NCBI GenBank assembly: GCA_965199845.1
Contig: CBDATZ010000058.1
Location: 1 to 64,000 of the forward strand
From: Ilyomonas sp965199845
GTDB lineage: Bacteria; Bacteroidota; Bacteroidia; Chitinophagales; Chitinophagaceae
Reading direction: 5' to 3'
Length of the DNA: 64,000 nucleotides
Positions within the stretch are counted from its first letter, which is position 1; each line of letters opens with the position of its first letter. Below the pieces are notes generated by a model, which ran no database searches, was not told where the DNA came from, and saw nothing but the letters and a program-made list of their open reading frames with translations. A program made the position numbers and the translations under genes. This document shows positions 7,814 through 16,626 of this stretch, piece after piece.

Positions 7814-10603
7814 ATGCTTAGCCAGATGAAAAAGAAATTATTATTGTCTTGCCTTGTTATGTGTTTGGTAATACTGATACCATCATTAAGCCAGAAAAAT
7901 AATGACAATTTATCTTATCAGCAACTGTTCACAGCCGCAGAATCTTTATTTAATGGTTCTGCCACAGATAGCACAGATTCAGTCGCTTTGGGTTATTATG
8001 TAAAGATAACCCGGGAACTGAAACCTGATGCAGGTAACGCAAAGCTGCTTTATAATTGCTATGAACGGGCTGGTATTTTAAAGCAAGGTCTTGGATACAA
8101 ATCACAAGATATTCTGACTGATTACTACACAGCAATTTCATTACAAAAATCATATCATTTAACTGATTCCATTCTTTTCCGGCTTCTGCTTTCTACGGGT
8201 AATGTTCATTATGCAAATGCTCTTTTTGATTCTTCGGTTTATTATTTTTCGTGGGCTGAAAGAATAATTGATAAATACCCGGCGGCTGGTCTTGCCGGCG
8301 ATTTGTATAACTCTCTGGGCGCACTTTACAGCGAAGCCGGCAACTATGCTCAAAGCGGTGTTTACTTTAATAAAGCATTGGAATTAACAAAGCAAACTCA
8401 TCCTGAATTGAAAGAAGCTTTGTTTGCTATGTCAGCTAATATTGCATCCGCCGTAAAACTGTCCGATCATCCAGATTCGGCTCTTCAACTCTATAAAAAA
8501 CTGCTTGATGTTACGCATCCTTCTCCCGCAATTATAAATAACATCGGAGGCATTTATCTTACTAAAAAACAACCTGATAGTGCATTGCATTATTTGCAAA
8601 TGAGTGAGAAGGCAGAAGGTCATTATGCTATCATCATTCACAATGCTATGGCGCAGGCATTTATGTTGAAAGATGATATAAAAAAAGCTGATGAACAGTT
8701 GCAGATATCTGTGAATACTTATCGGTCAAATGCTTCATCAAACAAAAATATCTATGGGGCTACGCAAAAATATTCAGGTGATTTATTTATCATGAAAAAT
8801 GAACCGGTAAATGCTTTGGCACATTATCAGCAAGCGCTTATTCAATATGATGATAAGTTTACAGATACAAATGTGTTTGCAAATCCCGGCAATTTTATTG
8901 GTGATTTTGCCAGCTACAATTTGTTTGATGCGCTAATCGCTAAAGCCACTTGTTTTGCTATACTTTACGGCAAAAACAAAGAGATCAAATATTATGATGC
9001 CGCTATTAATGCCTTTGATTCAGCGTTCGCTTTATCTGATTATATTAAGAAGTCAATTGATAATGATGAAGCTCGTTTATTTATAGCAGACAAAGTATTT
9101 GGCGCTTATAGTAAAGCTGTTGATTTCATAATGACAGCAAACTCTACGCAGAGTGATAAAGATATAATTCACGTATTGGAATGGATAAATAAAAGCCGTG
9201 CTACTTCGTTACTTATTAATTTGAAAGAAAACACGATCAGGCAGTATGCAGGTTTGCCTGATTCTCTGTTGCAAAAAGAGAAGAATATAAAAATCAGTAT
9301 CTCCCGGCTGAAATTACAACTTCAGCAAAGCAGCGATACAGCTGAGCAAAACGAGTTGCTTTCCCGCATCAATACATCTTTATTAGAGTTACAATCAGTT
9401 GATAATTTGTTTAAAGAGTTTCCCGATTATTACCGTCAAAAATTTGCGGCTAATAATCTTGATATTAAAAATATTCAGAAAAAAATATTAGATAATCATA
9501 CGGCAGTTGTTTGCTATTTTAAAGGCAGTAATAAACTGTACGCTTTTGTTATCAGGCAAGATGCGATTACTCATTATGATATAAAAGCTGATGCTGATTT
9601 ACAAACTCACATAGATGATTATGTACGCGAATTATCAGTGAGCGATATTGGAAAAGCATACAATTCAAACGGTGCTTTGTATTTGTATGATAAACTGGTA
9701 AGACCTTTAGAAAATGATATTAGTCATGTCACATCGCTCGTTATTATACCTGACCAAAATTTAATCAATATTCCGTTCGAAGCTTTTCAGCCAAACAACC
9801 AAACATATCTCATACAGAATTATGCTGTTACTTATCAATACGCGTTGCCTTTTTTGCAAAAAAACGAAACCAGGTTTGCGGAAAATAAAGCGATTGCCTT
9901 TGCGCCTTTTGCTTATCAAAACAGCAATACAACTTTTAGTGTTTTGTCTTCATCGGTTGATGAAATTTCTCATTTTGCAACTGCTTCCCGGATGATAGAC
10001 ACCGCGGCTACAAAAAATAAATTTCTGTCTCTTTCTGATCATGCTTCAGTCATTCATCTTGCCACTCATGCTGCTGTAAATTTCACTGAGCCTGAAAATT
10101 CATATATCGCTTTTTATGAGAAAAACAAGATGGATAGCGGATACAAAATATTTGCTCATGAGTTATACAATCTTCAATTGCCGAATACGCAACTAGTATT
10201 TTTAAGTGCTTGCGAAACCGGCAGTGGAAAAGTGTCGCAAAGCGAAGGTGCTTTAAGTTTATCAAGAGCGTTTGCCTTTGCCGGCTGCCCGAATATTGTT
10301 ACTTCTTTGTGGAAGGCAGAAGATAAATCAACCGCTTATATCAGTAAAAAATTTTACGATTATGTTGCCAAAGGTTACTCTTATACACAAGCGCTGCAAA
10401 AAGCCAAAACAGATTTATTAAACGATGAATCTATGAGCCAATTTCATTCACCCGTTTATTGGAGTCATCTTATTTTTATTGGTGATGTACAGGAAGGAAA
10501 ATCAACCGGTTTGTTGTTATGGATTGTTAGTTCTGCTGTTATTGCTGCGGCAATTGCATCCATTTTTATTTATAAAAAAAGAAAGATAAAACGCGGTATC
10601 TAA
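7814..10603 (+). CDS. membrane-anchored TPR-CHAT (caspase-like) protease
   Basis: The protein has 929 residues (925 if the ATG at 7826 is used, which gives the cleaner signal MKKKLLLSCLVMC). Order: signal peptide; TPR-like helical repeats from about 40 to 350; a helical linker with Lys/Gln-rich coiled coil (~470-530); and a CHAT domain from about 560 to 895. The catalytic dyad is intact: His in HLATHA near residue 752 and Cys in LSACETG near residue 800. The family block EGALSLSRAFAFAGCPNIVTSLW is also present. A C-terminal TM helix (LLLWIVSSAVIAAAIASIFIY) ends in a basic KKRKIKRGI tail. Signal peptide plus C-terminal anchor predicts TPR and CHAT in the periplasm. The gene is convergent with, and 15 bp from, an anti-sigma/ECF-sigma pair. 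CHAT proteases cut specific partners in known systems. The partner here is unknown. Confidence 0.88.
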   Translation: MLSQMKKKLLLSCLVMCLVILIPSLSQKNNDNLSYQQLFTAAESLFNGSATDSTDSVALGYYVKITRELKPDAGNAKLLYNCYERAGILKQGLGYKSQDILTDYYTAISLQKSYHLTDSILFRLLLSTGNVHYANALFDSSVYYFSWAERIIDKYPAAGLAGDLYNSLGALYSEAGNYAQSGVYFNKALELTKQTHPELKEALFAMSANIASAVKLSDHPDSALQLYKKLLDVTHPSPAIINNIGGIYLTKKQPDSALHYLQMSEKAEGHYAIIIHNAMAQAFMLKDDIKKADEQLQISVNTYRSNASSNKNIYGATQKYSGDLFIMKNEPVNALAHYQQALIQYDDKFTDTNVFANPGNFIGDFASYNLFDALIAKATCFAILYGKNKEIKYYDAAINAFDSAFALSDYIKKSIDNDEARLFIADKVFGAYSKAVDFIMTANSTQSDKDIIHVLEWINKSRATSLLINLKENTIRQYAGLPDSLLQKEKNIKISISRLKLQLQQSSDTAEQNELLSRINTSLLELQSVDNLFKEFPDYYRQKFAANNLDIKNIQKKILDNHTAVVCYFKGSNKLYAFVIRQDAITHYDIKADADLQTHIDDYVRELSVSDIGKAYNSNGALYLYDKLVRPLENDISHVTSLVIIPDQNLINIPFEAFQPNNQTYLIQNYAVTYQYALPFLQKNETRFAENKAIAFAPFAYQNSNTTFSVLSSSVDEISHFATASRMIDTAATKNKFLSLSDHASVIHLATHAAVNFTEPENSYIAFYEKNKMDSGYKIFAHELYNLQLPNTQLVFLSACETGSGKVSQSEGALSLSRAFAFAGCPNIVTSLWKAEDKSTAYISKKFYDYVAKGYSYTQALQKAKTDLLNDESMSQFHSPVYWSHLIFIGDVQEGKSTGLLLWIVSSAVIAAAIASIFIYKKRKIKRGI

Positions 10604-10618
10604 AAGCCTTTAATAAAT

Positions 10619-11407
10619 TTATTTGTTAGTTTTTTCTTTCCATTTCAGCATCATTAGCTTGGTACGACTGATGCTTTTTGCTTTGTTATAAAACTCATGT
10701 TGTTTGTCAGAAGTAATTGTCTCTAACTTTTTTTCTGCCAGGTCAATTTTGTTAGCTTCAATATAAGCCAGCATAAGATAATAATCTGTTTCCTGAACAA
10801 AGTATTTTTCTCTGCTTTGCTGATTCAATTTTTCAACCTGCTGAAATGCAAAGACAGCTTCATTTGCTTTATTTAACCGGAGGTAAGACTGCGCTAATAA
10901 GAAGTAATCTTTTTGTGTTTTCTGCTCCATAGATTGTACTGTATTGATAACATCAATATAGTTTTCTGCAGTGTATAAAGAATCAAGATTACTTACTTTG
11001 TTGTCGCTTCTGGAGAGCGGCAACTGGTAAGAAATAAAAGCATCGTTGTAAACTGATTGACTGGTAGTGAAAGTAAATTGATATACACCATAACCAGCAA
11101 CAATAAGCACAAAAATGGCAGCTATGCTTAAAAAATTTTTGAGGAAAGAGGTTGGCTTAATAACTTTTCTTTTTTTTATTTCTTTGCTTTTTTCTTCTGC
11201 ATATTCCTGGTGAATATTAGATACGAGTTGCTTCAATCCTTGCGAACGAATAGCTCGTTTAGCCGACAAAATCTGATAATACTGTTCCTGAAGTGCGGCG
11301 TCTTCACTTAGCTTTGTTTCTATTTTTTCTGTCTCTTCTTTGTTCAGCTCACCATCCATGTATTGGACGAGTAATTCCATGTCATCATCAGTAAAATTAT
11401 CCTGCAT
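10619..11407 (-). CDS. transmembrane anti-sigma-like protein with periplasmic TPR domain
   Basis: This 262-residue protein has a cytoplasmic N-terminal ~85 residues opening with DDDMELLVQYMDGELNKEE, typical of anti-sigma N-termini that clasp an ECF sigma factor. One TM helix follows at about 90-112 (FLSIAAIFVLIVAGYGVYQF). The periplasmic part, about 145 residues, has TPR-like helices (YFLLAQSYLRLNKANEAVFAF). It overlaps the upstream sigma gene by 11 bp, so the two are translationally coupled, as is usual for sigma/anti-sigma pairs. The anti-sigma role is inferred from topology, N-terminal signature and coupling. No zinc HxxxCxxC motif is visible. The TPR-CHAT gene ends 15 bp away on the opposite strand. 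Confidence 0.78.
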   Translation of the reverse strand: MQDNFTDDDMELLVQYMDGELNKEETEKIETKLSEDAALQEQYYQILSAKRAIRSQGLKQLVSNIHQEYAEEKSKEIKKRKVIKPTSFLKNFLSIAAIFVLIVAGYGVYQFTFTTSQSVYNDAFISYQLPLSRSDNKVSNLDSLYTAENYIDVINTVQSMEQKTQKDYFLLAQSYLRLNKANEAVFAFQQVEKLNQQSREKYFVQETDYYLMLAYIEANKIDLAEKKLETITSDKQHEFYNKAKSISRTKLMMLKWKEKTNK

Positions 11408-12014
11408 TTTTTAGCGCGTTTTTAAGCTGTGTACATAAAAAATCATCTTTCTGCATCATATCTGCTAATTGCTTCATGCACTTATATTTTTTATTGCGAA
11501 GCACCTGCTCATTCTGGTAATCCGGCATCTGCTGAACAATGTCGCTCATAGAAAAATTTTCATAGTACGCCAGCATAAGTATTTGTTTGCATTTGGTACC
11601 TAATTTATCAAACAACTGCTGTATCATACTGAAGTTTTCGCGTTGCGCCAGGTGTTGCACAATAGACTGCTCGGTTACTTCCTTTGTAGTTTCGAATATG
11701 CGGTTCCTGTTTTCTGCACTGTTTCTTTTTCTCATCTCAGCCAACCAAAGATTTCGGGTAATGGCATACAAAAAAGACTTTATGCTGGCATCGCCTCTGT
11801 ATTTGTCTGTTTCCACTATCTCGATAAAAGCCAATACTGTTTCCTGAATAATATCCGCTGCATCATCTTTGCTTCCGTTATTATTAATGATATAGTTTTC
11901 CAGCAATCCGTAATATTCTTTATAAAGAAAACGAATGGCTGCATCCCTTTCTTTAGGATGCTTCACGGCACGAATAAGTTCTGCGTCTGAATAACTGCGG
12001 GCAACCTGCATCAA
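11397..12014 (-). CDS. ECF RNA polymerase sigma factor (sigma-70 family)
   Basis: This 205-residue group IV sigma factor has region 2 with FLYKEYYGLLENYI, DDAADIIQETVLAFIE and the -10-recognition segment RGDASIKSFLYAITRNLWLAEMRKR. Region 4 has KCKQILMLAYYENFSMSDIVQQM. It is the first gene of a two-gene unit with the anti-sigma-like membrane protein (11-bp overlap). A direct repeat TAAATTTGTA lies just upstream at 12020-12029 and 12041-12050, spaced by 21 bp. This could be an autoregulatory or regulator site (inference). The start could also be the second Met (MQVARSYSD). Confidence 0.9.
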   Translation of the reverse strand: MMQVARSYSDAELIRAVKHPKERDAAIRFLYKEYYGLLENYIINNNGSKDDAADIIQETVLAFIEIVETDKYRGDASIKSFLYAITRNLWLAEMRKRNSAENRNRIFETTKEVTEQSIVQHLAQRENFSMIQQLFDKLGTKCKQILMLAYYENFSMSDIVQQMPDYQNEQVLRNKKYKCMKQLADMMQKDDFLCTQLKNALKNAG

Positions 12015-12019
12015 CTATA

Positions 12020-12050
12020 TAAATTTGTATAAACCACAAGTAAATTTGTA
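12020..12050. promoter_or_regulatory. tandem direct repeat upstream of the ECF sigma gene
   Basis: Two identical 10-bp copies of TAAATTTGTA at 12020-12029 and 12041-12050 lie 21 bp apart start to start. That is two turns of the DNA helix, starting 6 bp from the sigma-factor start codon. The spacing suits a dimeric or tandem protein site. The bound factor is unknown. Confidence 0.4.
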
Positions 12051-12130
12051 ACCGGAAAAGTAGAGAAAAGTGGAAAATGAACCGGAACTATTTTATAATA
12101 AATGAGTTTATGAATTGAAATAGATTAAGA

Positions 12131-12499
12131 ATGATAAAAGCCTATAAACTTTATACCGGAGACGATGGACATTCGCATGTTGAAGAAGGAATAGTAGCAG
12201 AAAATATTTTGCATTCAGCATCTTCTATTCGCTTTAAAGAAACAAAACCATTGTCGGCATACGACTGGCATCCGGCGCCCAGAAATCAATACGTAATTAC
12301 TCTTACAGGTACACTTGAATTTACGCTTTTTTCGGGCGAAACATTTATTTTACAACCAGGCGAAATATTGATTGCTTTAGATACAACCGGCAGTGGTCAT
12401 AAATGGAAATTGGTAGATGATGATCCATGGAAACGAGTTTATATTGCAATTGAAAATGTCGATGCGATAAACTTTATTTCTAACAATATAAATCAATAA
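12131..12499 (+). CDS. cupin-domain protein
   Basis: This 122-residue single-domain cupin shows both cupin motifs in degenerate form: WHPAPRNQYVITLTGTLEFTL (motif 1, with one His and no second His-x-His) and GEILIALDTTGSGHKWKL (motif 2, with the His). Relatives are small, of unknown substrate, and sometimes bind a metal through the remaining His/Glu residues. It is a single gene, ending in a hairpin terminator (12497-12532) shared with the convergent alaS. Confidence 0.75.
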   Translation: MIKAYKLYTGDDGHSHVEEGIVAENILHSASSIRFKETKPLSAYDWHPAPRNQYVITLTGTLEFTLFSGETFILQPGEILIALDTTGSGHKWKLVDDDPWKRVYIAIENVDAINFISNNINQ

Positions 12500-12532
12500 A
12501 AAGGACTGCTTTATGTAAACAGTCCTTTTAAT
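12497..12532. terminator. bidirectional intrinsic terminator
   Basis: The stem AAAAGGACTG / CAGTCCTTTT with an 11-base loop has A/T tracts on both sides. It sits between the cupin gene (plus) and alaS (minus). Confidence 0.88.
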
Positions 12533-12548
12533 AATTTTATAAATTTTA

Positions 12549-15449
12549 CTACAACAAGCTTTTTATTTTCTCAATTACCTGTTGAAAATGACTGCTGTCC
12601 GTACCGCCTGCGGTTGCAGAAGTTTTATTTCCTCCGCCACCGCCTTTTATTAAAGGAGCGACTTGTTCTTTAATGATTTTATTGGCGTCAAATCCTTTTG
12701 CAGAAAAACTTTCCGCCAATGCAACAGCAACGGATGCTTTGCCGGAAATGTTTGCACAAAGCACAACGACGCCACTTATTTTTTTAGACAAATCAATTGA
12801 TAATTTCTTCAAAGAATCTGCGCTGCTTATATCAATGATTTCTCCGATAAATGAAGTGGTATTGATGGTTATTACTTTCTGTATCAATTCACTTTCTAAA
12901 CCATGTAAAAGTTTGGCTTCCAGCGATTCTAATTTCTTTTTTAAATCGCTTTGTTCCACCAATAAATTTTCGATGCTTTTGCTTACTTGTTTCGGGTTTT
13001 TTAAAGCTGTTTTTACGCCATCCAATTCGGCTAATTGTTCATCAATATATTGTTCTGCTTTTTTACCAACAACGGCTTCTATTCTGCGCACGCCGGCTGC
13101 AACTGCGCTTTCATGTTTTATTTTGAAAAACCCCAATTCGCCGGTTGCGCCGATATGCGTTCCACCACATAATTCAACCGAATAAGCCGGATCAATCGTA
13201 ACCACTCTTACAATATTGCCGTACTTTTCTCCAAACAAAGCGGTAGCGCCGGTTTGCATGGCATCTTCTTTACTCATCAGCTTTATAACAACCGGAATAT
13301 TTTCTCTTATTTTTTCATTTACAATCGCCTCTACCTGTGCTATTTCTTCGTCCGTTACTTTAGAAAAATGAGAGAAGTCAAACCGCAATTGCTCATCATT
13401 TACCAGCGAACCTTTTTGCGCTACATGCGTGCCCAATACTTTGCGTAAAGCTGCGTGCAGCAAATGCGTTGCGCTATGATGTGAAGCAATCTCCTGTCTT
13501 CTTTCTTTTGGAACAATCGCCGTTACTTCACCATTCATATCTTCAGGAATGGCTTCGGCTACATGAATGATAAGATCGTTTTCTTTTTTGGTATCTGTTA
13601 TATGAATGGTTGTATCATTCAATTGCAATAAACCTTTATCGCCAATCTGCCCGCCGCTTTCTGCATAAAAGGGCGTTTTATCTAATACAATTTGATATAG
13701 CTCTTTGCCTTTGGCTTTTACTTTTCGATACTTTAAAATATTGGCTCTGGCTTCCAAACTATCATAACCAACGAATTCTGTTTTGTTGCTATCGTTCAAT
13801 ACAATCCAATCTTCCGTATCTAAAGCGGTGGCTGCGCGGGAACGGTTTTTTTGTTGTTGGAGTTCAGTTTGAAAACCACTTTCATCAACTATAAAACCAT
13901 TTTCTGATGCAATTAATTTAGTTAAATCTAAAGGAAAGCCGTCTCTGTCTGAAAGTGCAAAAACACTTTTGCCTTTTATAATTTTTAAATAGCCTAAAGG
14001 AAGCCTCGTACCTAAGAATGTTTCAAAAAAACTTCTATCTATTTTTTCATTATTTATATCATTCGAGTTAATATAAATTTTTTCAGAAAAGTTTTTGTAA
14101 CTATTTAAATTTGAATCATCTTTTTTTATTTTCTTTAACTCTTCATCATCGTCATAAAATTCTATCAGTTTATTACTTTCTGCTAATTTAATAGCCATTC
14201 TACTAAATGGTGCAAAATCTATTCTTTTGTATATAACCTGATTTTCTCTAAGGAAATCTACAACTCTGTCAACTGTCCCATAAATACTATTCATTATTCT
14301 ATTCAGCTCTTCTATTCCATTTCTTATTGTATGTAAAAATGATATTTCTTCCTCCTTCACAACACGACTTACAAAATCAACCTGTTGAAACAATTCAGGA
14401 AATACAGTTTCAAATTGTTTTGCCAATACGGGCATCAATTGAAACAACAATGGTTGCTTATAATCCAAATAAGAATAATAGTAACGAACGGCTCTGCGCA
14501 AGATTCTTCTAATTACGTAACCAGCACCTGTGTTTGATGGTAATTGCCCATCAGCAATGGTAAATGCAATAGCGCGAATATGATCGGCTAACACACGAAA
14601 CGCAACAGCTTCTTTGCTATCGCCATAATCGTATTTTTTGCCTGTAAGTTTTTCTATTTCTGCAATAGTTCCGGTAAAAACATCGGTATCATAATTACTT
14701 TGTTTGTTTTGTATTACACGTACCAAACGCTCGAAGCCCATCCCGGTATCTACATGTTTGGCAGGCAATGGTTCTAATGTTCCATCTTTTAACCGGTTAA
14801 ACTGCATGAATACATTGTTCCAGATTTCAATTACCTGCGGATGATCGGCGTTTACCAAAGATGCGCCTGCAACGGCTTTGCGCTCTTCATCGTTACGACA
14901 ATCGACATGAATTTCAGAACTTGGGCCGCAGGGACCTGTGTCGCCCATTTCCCAGAAATTGTCCTTTTTATTACCCAGCAAAATGCGGTCTTCCGCCACG
15001 TACTTTTTCCATTCGGTAAAAGCTTCTTCATCCTTTGCCAAATCTTCTTTTTCATCACCCTGAAAAACGGTTACATACAAACGATCTTTATCTAAGCCAT
15101 ACACATCCGTCAGCAATTCCCAGCTCCAGGCAATGGCTTCCTTTTTAAAATAATCACCAAAGCTCCAGTTGCCAAGCATTTCGAACATCGTGTGATGATA
15201 TGTATCTACACCAACTTCTTCCAAATCGTTATGCTTACCACTTACGCGCAAACATTTTTGGGTATCGGCAACGCGTTTGTATTCAGGTTGTTTATTGCCC
15301 AGAAAATAATCTTTAAACTGGTTCATGCCCGCATTGGTAAAAAGAAGCGTCGGATCGTTCTTTACTACAATTGGCGCTGAAGGAACAATGATGTGTTCTT
15401 TGCTTTTAAAAAAGGCAAGAAACTGTTGCCGTATCTCGAAAGATGTCAT
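12549..15449 (-). CDS. alaS: alanine-tRNA ligase with a non-standard internal insertion
   Basis: Alanyl-tRNA synthetase charges tRNA-Ala and edits mischarged Ser/Gly. The ATG at 15449 starts MTSFEIRQQFLAFF, the normal N-terminus. An ORF extension to 15530 has no family match. The class II core is normal (LLFTNAGMNQFKDYFLG, GNWSFGDYFKKEAI). So is the editing domain (HHSATHLLHAALRKVLG and VELCGGTHIGATGE) and the C-terminal DHHA1 end (KGGGGGNKTSATAGG). The protein is ~966 residues against ~875 usual. The excess falls between EEEISFLHTI (about residue 367) and GFPLDL (about 503), a stretch normally ~40 residues. It is low-complexity, Asn/Asp/Lys/Ile-rich and AT-rich (about 13,980-14,300). The usual DTYGFP motif reads SDRDGFP. 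It is the only alaS in the window and looks otherwise complete. Confidence 0.95.
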   Translation of the reverse strand: MTSFEIRQQFLAFFKSKEHIIVPSAPIVVKNDPTLLFTNAGMNQFKDYFLGNKQPEYKRVADTQKCLRVSGKHNDLEEVGVDTYHHTMFEMLGNWSFGDYFKKEAIAWSWELLTDVYGLDKDRLYVTVFQGDEKEDLAKDEEAFTEWKKYVAEDRILLGNKKDNFWEMGDTGPCGPSSEIHVDCRNDEERKAVAGASLVNADHPQVIEIWNNVFMQFNRLKDGTLEPLPAKHVDTGMGFERLVRVIQNKQSNYDTDVFTGTIAEIEKLTGKKYDYGDSKEAVAFRVLADHIRAIAFTIADGQLPSNTGAGYVIRRILRRAVRYYYSYLDYKQPLLFQLMPVLAKQFETVFPELFQQVDFVSRVVKEEEISFLHTIRNGIEELNRIMNSIYGTVDRVVDFLRENQVIYKRIDFAPFSRMAIKLAESNKLIEFYDDDEELKKIKKDDSNLNSYKNFSEKIYINSNDINNEKIDRSFFETFLGTRLPLGYLKIIKGKSVFALSDRDGFPLDLTKLIASENGFIVDESGFQTELQQQKNRSRAATALDTEDWIVLNDSNKTEFVGYDSLEARANILKYRKVKAKGKELYQIVLDKTPFYAESGGQIGDKGLLQLNDTTIHITDTKKENDLIIHVAEAIPEDMNGEVTAIVPKERRQEIASHHSATHLLHAALRKVLGTHVAQKGSLVNDEQLRFDFSHFSKVTDEEIAQVEAIVNEKIRENIPVVIKLMSKEDAMQTGATALFGEKYGNIVRVVTIDPAYSVELCGGTHIGATGELGFFKIKHESAVAAGVRRIEAVVGKKAEQYIDEQLAELDGVKTALKNPKQVSKSIENLLVEQSDLKKKLESLEAKLLHGLESELIQKVITINTTSFIGEIIDISSADSLKKLSIDLSKKISGVVVLCANISGKASVAVALAESFSAKGFDANKIIKEQVAPLIKGGGGGNKTSATAGGTDSSHFQQVIEKIKSLL

Positions 15450-15525
15450 AAAAAATATATCGTTTAAAATGCCGTTATCTTTGAACGCTTTGAAAACGGG
15501 GAAGCAAAAGTAGCAATTCGCAGTC

Positions 15526-15637
15526 AGCAATCAGCGTTCAGACACCACGTAAAGCAGAATACAAACTGTTAGATGATAGTTAATTGCAAAATGCTTTGCT
15601 TTCGATATGTAATTCTTATTGCTGAAAGCTGATTGCT
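15526..15637. repeat. short inverted repeat pair between alaS and the M23 gene
   Basis: AGCAATCAGCGTTCAG at 15526-15541 is mirrored by CTGAAAGCTGATTGCT at 15622-15637 (one mismatch over 16). The arms bracket the ~80-bp gap between the divergent genes. No protein is encoded. It may be a small dispersed element or a regulatory structure. Confidence 0.55.
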
Positions 15638-15645
15638 TTTACACT

Positions 15646-16617
15646 ATGAAAAAAATCAAGTACTTCTACAATACAAATACGTTACGATACGAGAAGCTGG
15701 TAACGCCGTTGCGCGTAAAGCTGCTTCGCTTTTTTGGGTTTCTGGCTACGGTTGCTGTTTCTGCGGCTATCATTGTTGCCATTGCGTTTCGATATATAGA
15801 TTCTCCGGAAACAAAACTGTTACGAGATGACAATGATGATTTGCGCGAAAATTATTCTTTACTAAACAAACAGGTTCAGCAGTTACAACAGCAAATGTCG
15901 GAACTGGAAAACCGCGACAATAATGTTTACCGTTCTATTTTTGAAGCCGAGCCCGTTCACGACAGTGCGCGTGTAAGCGAAATAGAAAAAAGTAAAGAAA
16001 TAAAACTCGTGCAAAGCATGAGCGAAAACGAACTGGTGAAAAGTATAAACAACCAGGTAAATAAACTGGGAATGCTGATGGCTTACCAGCAAAAAAGCTA
16101 CGGTGAGATTGAAAGCATGGTAAAAGGTAAAGAGAAATTGTTAGCCGCCATTCCGGCAATACAACCGGTGAGCAATAAAGATTTAACACGAATTGCTTCC
16201 GGCTTTGGTTATCGTATTGATCCGGTTTATAAAGTAACCAAGCTTCATGCAGGTCTTGACTTTGCGGCGCCAATCGGAACGCCGATTTATGCAACGGCAG
16301 ACGGAACAGTAATCAAGGCAGATTTTAATGAAGGCGGTTATGGAAACCATGTAATTATCAATCATGGTTATGGTTACGAAACTTTATATGGACACATGGT
16401 TCGTATAAAAACGCGGGTGGGCAGAAAAGTAAAACGCGGAGAAATTATCGGTTATGTAGGAAGCACAGGAAAAAGCACCGGTCCGCATTGTCATTACGAA
16501 GTTCATAAAAACGGTACGCCGGTGGATCCTGTGTATTTCTTTTATAACGATTTAACACCAGAACAATACGACCGCCTGCTAAAACTGGCTGCCGCCGGCA
16601 ACCAGAGTTTCGATTAA
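15646..16617 (+). CDS. M23-family (LytM-type) cell-wall metallopeptidase
   Basis: This is a zinc endopeptidase that trims peptidoglycan cross-links, or a divisome/envelope activator of that family. Start ATG 15646 gives MKKIKYFYNTNTLRYEK, the usual N-terminus of this Bacteroidota subfamily. One TM helix lies near residues 28-50 (GFLATVAVSAAIIVAIAF). A coiled coil (~60-95) and a helical linker follow, and the M23 domain covers about 190-300. Zinc ligands are visible as HAGLDF (HxxxD), with GYGYETLYGHM, and HCHYEV (HxH). The protein is periplasmic and membrane-anchored. All catalytic residues are present. Confidence 0.92.
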   Translation: MKKIKYFYNTNTLRYEKLVTPLRVKLLRFFGFLATVAVSAAIIVAIAFRYIDSPETKLLRDDNDDLRENYSLLNKQVQQLQQQMSELENRDNNVYRSIFEAEPVHDSARVSEIEKSKEIKLVQSMSENELVKSINNQVNKLGMLMAYQQKSYGEIESMVKGKEKLLAAIPAIQPVSNKDLTRIASGFGYRIDPVYKVTKLHAGLDFAAPIGTPIYATADGTVIKADFNEGGYGNHVIINHGYGYETLYGHMVRIKTRVGRKVKRGEIIGYVGSTGKSTGPHCHYEVHKNGTPVDPVYFFYNDLTPEQYDRLLKLAAAGNQSFD

Positions 16618-16626
16618 GCCACAGTT

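Noticed and set aside
7814..12014. Type III-E CRISPR component
   Set aside because: The TPR-CHAT protein resembles Csx29 only in domain order. No effector or repeats are nearby, and signal peptide and TM anchor argue against it.
12041..12048. TAAATTTG as a -7 element for the cupin gene
   Set aside because: No TTTG lies at the required distance upstream, and the sequence is part of the direct repeat before the sigma gene.
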